Source: Collinsella sp.
Lineage (GTDB): Bacteria > Actinomycetota > Coriobacteriia > Coriobacteriales > Coriobacteriaceae
Assembly (NCBI GenBank): GCA_019424965.1
Contig: JAHYYL010000050.1
Span: forward strand, 1 to 9,321
Length of the DNA stretch: 9,321 bases
Reading direction: 5' to 3'
The first letter of the stretch is position 1. Each line of letters starts with the position of its first letter. A program made the translations under genes and the position numbers. Shown one piece after another: positions 1-6,625 of this stretch. The notes below the pieces were generated by a model. The model was not told the origin of the DNA and ran no database searches. It saw only the letters and a program-made list of their open reading frames with translations.

Positions 1-1668
1 GCCGCACTCGTGCTTGCCCTTAAACTGGACGGTCGGCAGCTCCACGTCGAGCTTGATCTTGTGGTCGAAGCCCAGGTAGCGGTCGATATTTGCCGAAGCC
101 ACGCGGCCGGCGTTGATGGCGCGGATAACGGTGGCGGGGCCGGTCTGGCAGTCGCCGCCGCTAAAGAGGCCGTCGAAGTTGGGCACGGCACCGTCCGAGT
201 CGGTGACCACGCAGCCCCACTTGCAGGCAATGCCCATCTCCTCAAACGGCTTGGAATCGATGTCCTGGCCAATGGCCACAAACACGCGCTCGCAGGGAAT
301 GACGCGCTCGGGCGTGGCGGCGGCACGCGGGGCCGGACGCCCACGACGGGGCTCGCCGATAATCTGCGGCTGCACGCGCAGGCCGCTCACGCGACCGTCC
401 TCGCCCGTCTCGATGGCGAGCGGGGCCGTCAGCTCCAGCACCTCGCAGCCCTCGGCCTGGGCGCCGGCGATCTCGGCGTCCTGGGCCGTCATGTCGCAGA
501 TGCGACGGCGGTAGACGATGCTCACCTTTTCGGCACCGCAGCGCACGGCGGAGCGCGCCACGTCCATGGCCACGTTGCCGCCGCCGATGACGCACACGCG
601 CTGGCCGCTCAGGTCGGGCAGCTCGTCGTCGCCGATGGCGCGCAGCATCTTGACGGCCGACTCCACGCCGAGCGCTTCCTCGCCCGGAAGGCCGAGCTTC
701 TTATCGCTGTGGGCGCCAATGGCCAGGTAGGCGGCATCGAACTCGTCGCGCAGGCGGGCAAGTTCCTCGCCGTTGACGGAGTGATCGAGCTCAACGTCGA
801 TGCCGGCGCTCAAGATCCAGTCGATCTCGGCCTGCAGGCGCTCGCGCGGCAGACGATAGCTGGGGATGCCATAGCGCAGCATGCCGCCCAGGTGGTGGCG
901 CTGCTCAAAGATGGTCACCTTATGGCCCATCACGGCCAGGTAGTAGGCGCAGGAAAGGCCGGCCGGGCCGCCGCCGATCACGGCGACGCGCTTGCCGGTG
1001 TTGTCCACTACATGCGGCTTGTGGTCGTTGAGGTCACTGTGCTCGACGGCAAAACGCTTGAGGGCGAGGATGTTCATGGGGTCGTCGACCATGCCACGGC
1101 GGCAGTGCATCTCGCAGGGATGCTCGCACACCAGGCCGCAGACGAGCGGCAGCGGATTGTTCTTGCGGATGACCTTGACGGCGTCGGCATAGCGGCCGGC
1201 CTCGACCAGCGAAATGTACCCGGGAATGTCGACGTGCGCCGGGCAGCCCGAAACGCACGGGACGCGGGCCTCGCGGTCAAAGCCGCAGGAGTGCTCGCGG
1301 ATGTGATGCTCAAAATCGTCGCGGAAGCCGCGAATGGCCGTGAGTGCCATGGCGCCAGCTTCGTAGCCGATGGCGCAGTCGCTCGAAAGGTAGATGGTGC
1401 GGGCGGTGCGCTCAATCAAGTTGAGCGTGGACTCGTCGGCGCGGCCCTCGAGCAAATCGGCGAGCAGGTCGCTCAGCGCGCTCAGGCCCACGCGGCAGGG
1501 CGTGCACTTGCCGCAGCTCTGGGTGGAGCACAGATTGACGAGCGCTGCCGTAAACTCAACGGGGCACGGGGCGAGCGAACTCACCGCCAGACGACGTCCG
1601 AGCGCATCGTGCAGGTCGTCCATGACGGCCTGAGCGTGGCTGCGTTCCATTACGTGCAGTCGAGCCAT
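1..1668 (-). CDS. NuoF-type Fe-S domain fused to GltD-like NAD(P)H/FAD oxidoreductase (3' end outside window)
   Basis: The frame from ATG 1668 stays open for 556 codons to base 1 with no stop, so the gene is partial. Residues 47-125 resemble the C-terminal N3 cluster domain of NuoF: CGKCTPC gives Cys52, 55 and 58, Cys98 is the fourth ligand, and FRDDFEHHI follows. The FMN/NADH part of NuoF is absent. Next is a Cys-rich segment (Cys128, 138, 142, 177, 181, 185, 189) like the two-cluster N-terminal domain of GltD and dihydropyrimidine dehydrogenase. A GGGPAG FAD site is at 232-237, a GGGNVA nucleotide site at 362-367 with Arg388-390 that would suit NADPH, and an FAD motif ending in GGD lies at about 498-522. 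The start is supported by AGAGGGG at 1674-1680; Met7 is an in-frame alternative. Family knowledge: such proteins pass electrons between NAD(P)H and Fe-S partners in hydrogenase or formate dehydrogenase complexes. Which complex applies here is inference, because the downstream genes lie outside the window. Confidence 0.88.
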   Translation of the reverse strand, partial: MARLHVMERSHAQAVMDDLHDALGRRLAVSSLAPCPVEFTAALVNLCSTQSCGKCTPCRVGLSALSDLLADLLEGRADESTLNLIERTARTIYLSSDCAIGYEAGAMALTAIRGFRDDFEHHIREHSCGFDREARVPCVSGCPAHVDIPGYISLVEAGRYADAVKVIRKNNPLPLVCGLVCEHPCEMHCRRGMVDDPMNILALKRFAVEHSDLNDHKPHVVDNTGKRVAVIGGGPAGLSCAYYLAVMGHKVTIFEQRHHLGGMLRYGIPSYRLPRERLQAEIDWILSAGIDVELDHSVNGEELARLRDEFDAAYLAIGAHSDKKLGLPGEEALGVESAVKMLRAIGDDELPDLSGQRVCVIGGGNVAMDVARSAVRCGAEKVSIVYRRRICDMTAQDAEIAGAQAEGCEVLELTAPLAIETGEDGRVSGLRVQPQIIGEPRRGRPAPRAAATPERVIPCERVFVAIGQDIDSKPFEEMGIACKWGCVVTDSDGAVPNFDGLFSGGDCQTGPATVIRAINAGRVASANIDRYLGFDHKIKLDVELPTVQFKGKHECG

Positions 1669-1732
1669 AAGATCCCCTCTCACATGGCAGCCCGGAGGCG
1701 AGGCCGGGCGAAGTTGCTATACGCACAACACT

Positions 1733-1753
1733 GACCTAAAAAGTTGTTAGGTC
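1733..1753. repeat. 7-bp inverted repeat upstream of the Fe-S flavoprotein gene
   Basis: GACCTAA (1733-1739) and TTAGGTC (1747-1753) are exact reverse complements separated by 7 bases. The site lies 65-85 bases before the ATG at 1668, between that gene and the terminator of the sugar operon. It could be an operator or a leader hairpin; there is no T-run after it on either strand to suggest a terminator. I cannot assign a regulator. Confidence 0.4.
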
Positions 1754-1828
1754 TCCACGCAGTTCGGCAGGCGGTATGAAATGTCACCCTCGGCGGTGAA
1801 ATAGAACATTACCGCAGATAAATGCCAT

Positions 1829-1852
1829 ATTTGGTAAAACGCGTTACCAAAT
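1829..1852. promoter_or_regulatory. 9-bp palindrome, operator candidate
   Basis: ATTTGGTAA (1829-1837) and TTACCAAAT (1844-1852) are perfect reverse complements around a 6-base AACGCG centre. The arms are AT-rich with no adjacent T-run, so it looks like a protein-binding site rather than a terminator. It sits 2 bases from the terminator hairpin of the sugar operon and about 160 bases before the oxidoreductase start, so it most likely belongs to the promoter region of that gene. The regulator is unknown; the symmetric form with a CG step near the centre would suit a LacI- or GntR-type protein, but this is only inference. Confidence 0.5.
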
Positions 1853-1854
1853 GA

Positions 1855-1892
1855 CAATGCCCCGTCCACGCAATCACGTGGACGGGGCATTG
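1855..1892 (-). terminator. Intrinsic terminator of the alpha-glucoside operon
   Basis: A perfect 16-bp stem (1855-1870 with 1877-1892) closes a 6-base loop, 32 bases after the GH4 stop codon. Read on the minus strand the stem is followed by TCATTT, so the U-tract is interrupted and weak. The opposite direction has no T-tract at all, and no plus-strand gene needs terminating here. Confidence 0.8.
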
Positions 1893-1924
1893 CTCCAGGT
1901 ATGCGGCCAGCGACCCTGTTGCTT

Positions 1925-3307
1925 TTACTTAAGCTCAGGCCAGTAACCCTTGTTGGCCTCGATCATGTCGTCGAGAACCTCCTTGGCGACCTTCATCGAC
2001 GGCACGGTCTTGTTCAGCGTGAAGGCCTTGAGCGCCTTCTCGTACGAACCCTCGATCGTAGCCTCGACCACGAGCTTCTCCGAGTTCAGCTGCTGCATCA
2101 TGAGGCCCTGCTGGAACAGCGGAATGTTGTCGCGGCTGATGACCTCGGGGCCGTTCTTGCCAATGTAGGCAGGCAGCTCGACCATAGCGTCGTAGGGCAT
2201 GTTGGGGATAGCGCCCTTGTTCTCGCAAATGACCAGGAAGCGCTGCTTGGTATCGTTCTTCAGAGCGATGGCCAGGTCGGCAATCCAGTCGCCGTGGCTG
2301 CCCGCATAGAACGTGCTCTCGTCGATCTCGCCGGTCTTCTCGTAATGGTCGATGCCGTCAAAGAGGTTCTTCTCGCGCGTCTCCTCAACCTCGTTTGCAC
2401 GAGTGCGCTCGGGGTTGGAATGCTCGACGAACTCCTTCTGCTGCAGGTAGTAGTTCAGGTACGTGTTGGGCAGGTACTCCGGGAAGCACTCCATGATCTC
2501 GTACTCGCCCTTCCACACATAGTACCAGCTGCCCTTGGTGTGGCGGTTCTGCTCGGGATGCTCGTCGGTGGTCTCCTCGGGCTTCTTGGACATCAGCGAG
2601 CCCATGCCCTTGAGGTACGAATCGGGCAGCAGAATCTCATGCTCCTTGATGTACTCGCGCAGCTGCGGGAGCACCTCCTCGCCCTTGTGGCGAATCGAGG
2701 TGAACCAACCAAAGTGGTTGAGGCCAAAGTAATCGTACTCGACATCCTTCTTGTCGATATCGAGTGCGGCGCAAACCACGTCGATGATCGCGATCGGCAT
2801 GTCGCAGATGTTGATGATGCGAGCGTTGGGACGCAGCACGCGGCAGCCCTCGGACACGATGGCAGCAGGGTTGGAGTAGTTGAGAATCCAGTAGTCCTTC
2901 TTGGCGTACTTCTCAACGTCATCGATCAGCTCGACCATGGGGAAGATGGTGCGCATGCCGTAGGCAAGGCCGCCGCAGCCGCAGGTCTCCTGACCCACGC
3001 AACCGTGGCGCAGCGGAATCTTCTCGTCCTGCTCGCGCATGGCATAGCCGCCCACGCGCATCTGGGCAAACACGAAGCTCGCGTCGGTAAAAGCCGTCTT
3101 CTTGTCGGTGGTCACCGTAAGCTTGATGTCCAGGCCAAGGTCCTCGTGCAAAATCCAGTCCACGAGCACGCCGATCTTGCGCTGACGCTCCTCGTTGATG
3201 TCGTACAGACGAATCTCGTCAACGTCGAGCTCGTCCTTGCGCAGGGCAATGGACTTGACGATGCCGGGGGTAAAGGTGGATCCGCCACCACACAGAGTAA
3301 TGATCAT
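1925..3307 (-). CDS. GH4 family 6-phospho-alpha-glucosidase
   Basis: This 460-residue cytoplasmic enzyme hydrolyses a 6-phosphorylated alpha-glucoside (for example maltose 6-phosphate) delivered by the PTS to glucose 6-phosphate plus the second sugar. The GH4 family uses NAD+ and a divalent metal, typically Mn2+, in a redox-assisted elimination mechanism. The N-terminus has the dinucleotide-binding CGGGS at 6-10. Cys168-Asp-Met-Pro171 is the CDMP signature of the alpha-specific members (GlvA, MalH); 6-phospho-beta-glucosidases of GH4 usually carry CNVP. Cys168 and His198 (GLNH) fit the metal ligands, Asp169 the acid, and Tyr262 or Tyr263 the base. Length matches the family's 440-460 residues. 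The ATG lies 3 bases after the EIICB stop, with GAGAAGGAG at 3317-3325 inside the end of that gene, so the two are translationally close and co-transcribed. The exact natural substrate cannot be read from sequence. Confidence 0.94.
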   Translation of the reverse strand: MIITLCGGGSTFTPGIVKSIALRKDELDVDEIRLYDINEERQRKIGVLVDWILHEDLGLDIKLTVTTDKKTAFTDASFVFAQMRVGGYAMREQDEKIPLRHGCVGQETCGCGGLAYGMRTIFPMVELIDDVEKYAKKDYWILNYSNPAAIVSEGCRVLRPNARIINICDMPIAIIDVVCAALDIDKKDVEYDYFGLNHFGWFTSIRHKGEEVLPQLREYIKEHEILLPDSYLKGMGSLMSKKPEETTDEHPEQNRHTKGSWYYVWKGEYEIMECFPEYLPNTYLNYYLQQKEFVEHSNPERTRANEVEETREKNLFDGIDHYEKTGEIDESTFYAGSHGDWIADLAIALKNDTKQRFLVICENKGAIPNMPYDAMVELPAYIGKNGPEVISRDNIPLFQQGLMMQQLNSEKLVVEATIEGSYEKALKAFTLNKTVPSMKVAKEVLDDMIEANKGYWPELK

Positions 3308-3310
3308 TGT

Positions 3311-4927
3311 TTACTGCTCCTTCTCAATTGCGTTTTCGACCTTGTCGCGCATCTCGGCGACCTTCATGCCAAAGATGATCTGGATATTGTTGCCGTTGCG
3401 GTTGATGCCGCTGTTGGGCACGTGGTTGATGAGGTTCTCATCGATGAGGTCCGGGTTCTTAACGTTCACGCGGAGACGCGTAAAGCAGTTCTCGAGCTCC
3501 TCGATGTTGTCCTTGCCGCCAAGACCTGCGACCAGGTCGGCAATGCCCGCATCGACGCCCTCTGCGGGACCCGCGGCAACAGCGCCCTGCTTCACCGCGA
3601 CAGACGCGGCGGCCTCGCCCTCGGCAACGGACTCGGCGAGCTCGGACTCCTCCTCGCGACCAGGCGTGTGGAGGTTGAGCTTCTTAATAAGGAAGGTGAA
3701 GAGGAAGAAGTACAGAGCGGCGTTGACGACTCCGAGCACGAGCATCATCGGCCAGTTGGTCTTATCGACACCGAGGACCAGGTTGGAGACCACGATGTTG
3801 ATGATGCCGCCTGCAGTCGAAGCGGGCACGGAGAGGACCTTGAGCAGGACCAGGAAGATGCCGGAAAGAACCGAGTGAACGACAAAGAGCACGGGAGCGG
3901 CAAAGACAAAGAGGAAGTCCATGGGCTCGGTGACACAGGAAAGCACGGCGGTGATGATCAGCGGGATGATAACGGCCTTGGTCTTATCCTTGTTCCCCTT
4001 GTAAGCGGTGAAGATAAAGGCGAGACCGATACCGATGTAGGGCCACAGGTTGTTGAAGGTGTAGCTGTTGAAGTAGGTGCTATCGGAGAAGGGCTGGCCC
4101 GTCATTGCCATCTCGGCGACACGGATGGGATAGGCGCCGGCGATAACCTGATCACCCAGCGTCAGGGTGCCACCCACATCGGAGAACTGGAACGGGGTGT
4201 AGATGAGGTGGTGCAGACCGGTGGGAACGAGCAGCTTGTTGAGCATGCCGTAGATGAACAGGCCGATGTTGCCCGACTCCTTAATGATGCCGGCAACGGA
4301 GGAGATGGCACCCTGAACCGGAGGCCAAACGATGCAGAAGCCAGCGCCCATGATCCAGGAGATGATAATCATGATCAGGAACGGAAAGCGAACGCCCGAG
4401 AACATCGAAAGGGCAATGGGGAACTGCTTGTTCGAGTACTTGTTGAACACGGCACCGGTGATGCAACCAAGAATGATGCCGCCAAACACGCCGGTATCGA
4501 GCACCTGAATGCCCATAACGGTGCTCTGGCCGGTTCCGGTAAGGCCGAGCATGCCGCTCGCTTCGGCAAGAGAGCCGGTGGCGTTGAGCACGATGTTATT
4601 GGCCTGCAGGAACAGGAAGAACGACATCAGGGCGATCAGCGAAGCATGGCCCTTGTTCTTCTTTGCCATGGCGCCGGCGATGCCCACGCAGAACAGAATC
4701 GAGAGGTTGTTGATGATAAACATCAGCGACTGATAGACAACGGCGCCCACAAGCTGGAACGGACCGGAGCCCAGCACAGGAATCACGGCGCAGATGGTCT
4801 TGTTGGTCAGAATAATGCCCACGATGAGCAGAATGCCGGCAACCGAGAGATACATCATCGGCTGAACGATTGACTTCGCGAACACCTCCAACGGCGCTTT
4901 GAAATTGAACTTCTTTTTTGCGGTCAT
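3311..4927 (-). CDS. PTS alpha-glucoside transporter, EIICB
   Basis: This 538-residue membrane protein of the glucose superfamily of PTS permeases imports and phosphorylates an alpha-glucoside. EIIC covers about residues 15-418 with many hydrophobic segments (for example 23-40, 65-87, 182-200, 321-331, 337-362, 394-413), the PTGLHH motif at 235-240 and TEP at 333-335, the region that binds sugar in this family. A polar, Ala/Glu-rich linker (about 420-455) leads to EIIB, whose phosphorylated Cys481 lies in NCFTRLR. There is no EIIA domain, as in GlvC- and MalB-type permeases; the separate EIIA upstream in the operon would supply it. I chose ATG 4927 because GGGGAG lies 7 bases upstream. The longer frame starts with TTG at 4954 and would place that ribosome site inside the coding region. 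Coupling to a GH4 enzyme with an alpha signature supports the alpha-glucoside call over glucose or N-acetylglucosamine. Confidence 0.93.
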   Translation of the reverse strand: MTAKKKFNFKAPLEVFAKSIVQPMMYLSVAGILLIVGIILTNKTICAVIPVLGSGPFQLVGAVVYQSLMFIINNLSILFCVGIAGAMAKKNKGHASLIALMSFFLFLQANNIVLNATGSLAEASGMLGLTGTGQSTVMGIQVLDTGVFGGIILGCITGAVFNKYSNKQFPIALSMFSGVRFPFLIMIIISWIMGAGFCIVWPPVQGAISSVAGIIKESGNIGLFIYGMLNKLLVPTGLHHLIYTPFQFSDVGGTLTLGDQVIAGAYPIRVAEMAMTGQPFSDSTYFNSYTFNNLWPYIGIGLAFIFTAYKGNKDKTKAVIIPLIITAVLSCVTEPMDFLFVFAAPVLFVVHSVLSGIFLVLLKVLSVPASTAGGIINIVVSNLVLGVDKTNWPMMLVLGVVNAALYFFLFTFLIKKLNLHTPGREEESELAESVAEGEAAASVAVKQGAVAAGPAEGVDAGIADLVAGLGGKDNIEELENCFTRLRVNVKNPDLIDENLINHVPNSGINRNGNNIQIIFGMKVAEMRDKVENAIEKEQ

Positions 4928-4966
4928 AGCGGTACTCCCCTTCCTTTTCCGCAAATTAAGACAGAT

Positions 4967-5019
4967 GTGCCCTGGACAAGGCCATAAGCCCTGCCTTATA
5001 TCAATCGATGTGTGGGCAC
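4967..5019 (-). other. Nested hairpins between antiterminator and EIICB genes
   Basis: In the 99-base gap, a 6-bp outer stem (4967-4972 with 5014-5019) encloses a 5-bp stem (4978-4982 with 4993-4997). The minus-strand sequence after the outer stem is T-rich but has no clean U-run. It could be an internal attenuator, a processing site or chance. I see no match to the classic RAT sequence bound by LicT/SacY. Confidence 0.3.
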
Positions 5020-5026
5020 GTTATGC

Positions 5027-5881
5027 CTAGAGACCAGGTTCTCCAAGCAGGTTAACAATGTGATATGCGAGATAACTCTTCTCGGCATCGGTAACGACAA
5101 CGTTATAGGTAGACGACAAGTGGGCGGCTATGGCGTCCGCGCACGAGAACGCGCACGGATACTTAGTTTCATCGATTCGGAACAGCGCATCGTCATTGAT
5201 CTGCCCGGCCGCGGGGTCAAGCGCTCGCTGTGCGAAAAACTGCAGGTGGCGGACGAAACGCTCATAGGGCAACGAGGTGTCGTCGAGGGTCGCAGCGTAA
5301 CGATCGGAAACAATCGCGAGTACGTCGCGAACAAGCTGGACCGAGATGATGAGACGGTCGGAGCGCTGCGGCATGGTGGCGTTGACGATATGCAGCGTAA
5401 TAAAACCCTGCTCTTCTTCGCTCATCTGGATGCCCATATACTCCTTGACAATCTGCAGCGCACGGCCAGCTAGCGCGTACTCCTTGCGATAGAACTGCTG
5501 TATCTCGAGCAGCAGCGGGTTCTCACAGGAGACGCCCTTGCGCTCGCGCTCCAAAGCAAGGCTGATATGGTCTGCGAGAGCGATGAGGATCTTGTCATTG
5601 ATATCGACATTGAGCTCTCGACGAAGCATCTGAACGATGTCCTCGGAAATCACGAGGTTGACGGTGGGGATGGACTCTAGAAGATGTGCCAAGCGGTCAA
5701 TCGTACACGAATCCTGAGAAGTTCCCTCCTGCAACGCGTAGGTCTTTTCGACCGATGCCTCGTCGATGGCATCGCCGGCATGACGGCCAAAGCAGAGGCC
5801 TCGACCGATGACGATGAGCTCGGAGCCATCGTCCGAAGTGACCATTGCGACGTTGTTGTTAAAAACTCGCTTGATAACCAC
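5027..5881 (-). CDS. licT: LicT/BglG family transcription antiterminator with two PRDs
   Basis: RNA-binding antiterminator of 284 residues; LicT of Bacillus is 277. Residues 1-55 form the CAT RNA-binding domain, with VIKRVFNNNV at 2-11 and IVIGRGLCFGR at 23-33. PRD1 follows (about 65-170) and PRD2 (about 175-280). All four regulatory histidines are present at 105, 164, 212 and 274, each five residues beyond the LicT positions 100, 159, 207 and 269. In the family, EIIB phosphorylates PRD1 histidines to switch the protein off when no sugar is transported, and HPr phosphorylates PRD2 to activate it. I chose GTG 5881 because it aligns with Met1 of LicT and has GGTGGG just upstream; GTG 5893 gives four extra residues and has a weak ribosome site. 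The gene lies between EIIA and EIICB, the PTS proteins expected to control it. The RNA target is discussed at 6437-6524. Confidence 0.92.
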   Translation of the reverse strand: MVIKRVFNNNVAMVTSDDGSELIVIGRGLCFGRHAGDAIDEASVEKTYALQEGTSQDSCTIDRLAHLLESIPTVNLVISEDIVQMLRRELNVDINDKILIALADHISLALERERKGVSCENPLLLEIQQFYRKEYALAGRALQIVKEYMGIQMSEEEQGFITLHIVNATMPQRSDRLIISVQLVRDVLAIVSDRYAATLDDTSLPYERFVRHLQFFAQRALDPAAGQINDDALFRIDETKYPCAFSCADAIAAHLSSTYNVVVTDAEKSYLAYHIVNLLGEPGL

Positions 5882-5885
5882 GGTA

Positions 5886-5891
5886 CCCACC
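5886..5891 (-). promoter_or_regulatory. Ribosome binding site deciding the antiterminator start
   Basis: GGTGGG on the minus strand lies 4 bases before GTG 5881. It contains the possible upstream GTG codon region of the longer form, and the alternative GTG at 5893 has only a CGAG some 9 bases upstream, so initiation at 5881 is favoured. Confidence 0.5.
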
Positions 5892-5899
5892 ACAAGAAT

Positions 5900-6412
5900 T
5901 TACTCGGAAAGCCAGATGACAGGCTCTTTAACAGCAACAGGGCCGGAAGCATGCTCTCGAAGAGTCGAACTCTCCGAACGCTCGCACACGATAATGAAGA
6001 CCGTGGGATCGAAGCCGGCGGCGCGGACCGCGTCGAAATCGACCTCGACGAGGGGCTGGCCCGCGTCGACATGGTCACCCTGGGCAACAAGCGCATGGAA
6101 GCCCTTGCCCTCAAGCTTAACAGTGTCGATTCCGATATGCAGCATCACCTGAGCAGAGCTGTCGTCGGACATGATGCCCAGCGCGTGCTCAGTCGGAAAC
6201 AGCGCCGCGACGGTGCCGGAAACAGGAGCGCACACCGTTCCCTCTTGGGGAACCACGGCAACACCATCGCCCACGGCACGGCTGTTAAAAGCGGGGTCAT
6301 TGGTTTTTTCTAGATGAACAAGCTCGCCGGAAACGGGAGCGAGGATTTCAAACTCAGAGGTTGCAGTCTTCTGCTCATCCGAGCCCCCCATAAGGCGAGA
6401 AAAGAAACCCAT
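5900..6412 (-). CDS. PTS EIIA, glucose type (Crr-like), stand-alone
   Basis: This 170-residue cytoplasmic phosphocarrier passes phosphate from HPr to the EIIB domain. It has the single-domain architecture of E. coli IIA-Glc, including the opening MGFFSRL and the ILAPVSGE strand at 23-30. His92 in LHIGIDTV (91-98) is the phosphorylated residue and His76 in TEHALGI its partner. ATG 6412 is chosen because it aligns with the Crr start and has AAGGG at 6423-6427, 10 bases upstream. Longer frames from 6430 and 6475 would add residues foreign to the family and run through leader RNA structure. It is the first gene of the operon, 18 bases ahead of the antiterminator start, and serves the downstream EIICB, which lacks an EIIA. 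Whether it also serves other permeases or has Crr-like signalling roles cannot be told from here. Confidence 0.94.
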   Translation of the reverse strand: MGFFSRLMGGSDEQKTATSEFEILAPVSGELVHLEKTNDPAFNSRAVGDGVAVVPQEGTVCAPVSGTVAALFPTEHALGIMSDDSSAQVMLHIGIDTVKLEGKGFHALVAQGDHVDAGQPLVEVDFDAVRAAGFDPTVFIIVCERSESSTLREHASGPVAVKEPVIWLSE

Positions 6413-6436
6413 GGTGGCATGTCCCTTCATAAATAT

Positions 6437-6501
6437 AGCCCAACCAAAATCACACGAATGCGTCCATAGAGGCACACCCGTTCAAAGACTTTGGTTAGGC
6501 C
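6437..6501 (-). other. Long leader hairpin before the EIIA gene (terminator or sequestering arm)
   Basis: On the minus-strand RNA, 6501-6487 pairs with 6451-6437 over 15 consecutive positions: 12 Watson-Crick pairs and 3 G-U pairs, with a 35-base loop. The stem ends about 10 bases before the ribosome site of the EIIA gene and is followed by AUAUUUAUG. That is U-rich but not an ideal terminator tract, so it could act in premature termination or in translation control. Its 5' arm overlaps the 3' strand of the upstream hairpin at 6493-6524, so only one of the two can form. Confidence 0.5.
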
Positions 6502-6524
6502 CACGTCCGAGGGACTCGGTAACC
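6493..6524 (-). promoter_or_regulatory. RAT-like antiterminator hairpin candidate
   Basis: A 32-base leader segment can fold into a stem whose 5' strand is continuous, GGTTA then CCGAG. It is capped by a 3-base loop, CTCGG, a 9-base bulge and TAACC. The size (about 30 bases), asymmetric bulge and overlap with a downstream hairpin match the layout of ribonucleic antiterminators bound by LicT-family proteins. The primary sequence does not closely match the known GUUACUG/GCAGGCAA consensus, so the assignment rests on layout and on the linked antiterminator gene. Confidence 0.4.
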
Positions 6525-6549
6525 TTCCGCATTTCTTTTTACGGGAGTT

Positions 6550-6555
6550 ATTGTA
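6550..6555 (-). promoter_or_regulatory. Candidate -10 of the alpha-glucoside operon
   Basis: TACAAT on the minus strand matches TATAAT at five of six positions. A -35 about 17 bases upstream is poor (ATTATT or TTATTC). Transcription from here would give a leader of about 130 bases containing both hairpins at 6437-6524. A CATAAT nearer 6580-6585 is an alternative. Confidence 0.35.
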
Positions 6556-6586
6556 GGTAACAGCAAAGCCAGAATAATCATTATGA

Positions 6587-6622
6587 CCGGTGAACGGTAT
6601 TTTTTTCTCCGATAAACGGTAT
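6587..6622 (-). repeat. Two direct repeats upstream of the sugar-operon promoter
   Basis: ATACCGTTTATCGG (6609-6622) and ATACCGTTCACCGG (6587-6600), read on the minus strand, match at 12 of 14 positions and start 22 bases apart, about two helical turns. They lie just upstream of the candidate -10 and look like a pair of sites for an activator or repressor. The regulator is unknown. Confidence 0.45.
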
Positions 6623-6625
6623 CTA

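Noticed and set aside
10..1734. A 574-codon open frame on the plus strand
   Set aside because: It is antisense to the Fe-S flavoprotein, whose cysteine motifs and two Rossmann motifs are clearly on the minus strand. No family features are visible in the plus-strand product.
1771..1812. Short imperfect inverted repeat around TCACC/GGTGA upstream of the redox gene
   Set aside because: Only 5 bp per arm with a GC-rich spacer; such repeats are common by chance, and it does not match a Rex or other redox-regulator site I know.
1901..4873. A 990-codon open frame on the plus strand
   Set aside because: It is antisense to two well-supported genes (GH4 enzyme and EIICB). Its product is Leu/Val/Asp/His-rich with no recognisable domain, as expected from the mirror frame of GC-rich coding DNA.
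4928..4954. TTG start at 4954 for EIICB
   Set aside because: It would put the strong GGGGAG ribosome site inside the gene and add a basic leader that GlvC-type proteins do not need.
6437..6524. Calling the leader a confirmed LicT RAT
   Set aside because: The layout fits but the conserved RAT sequence is not present, so it is reported only as a candidate.
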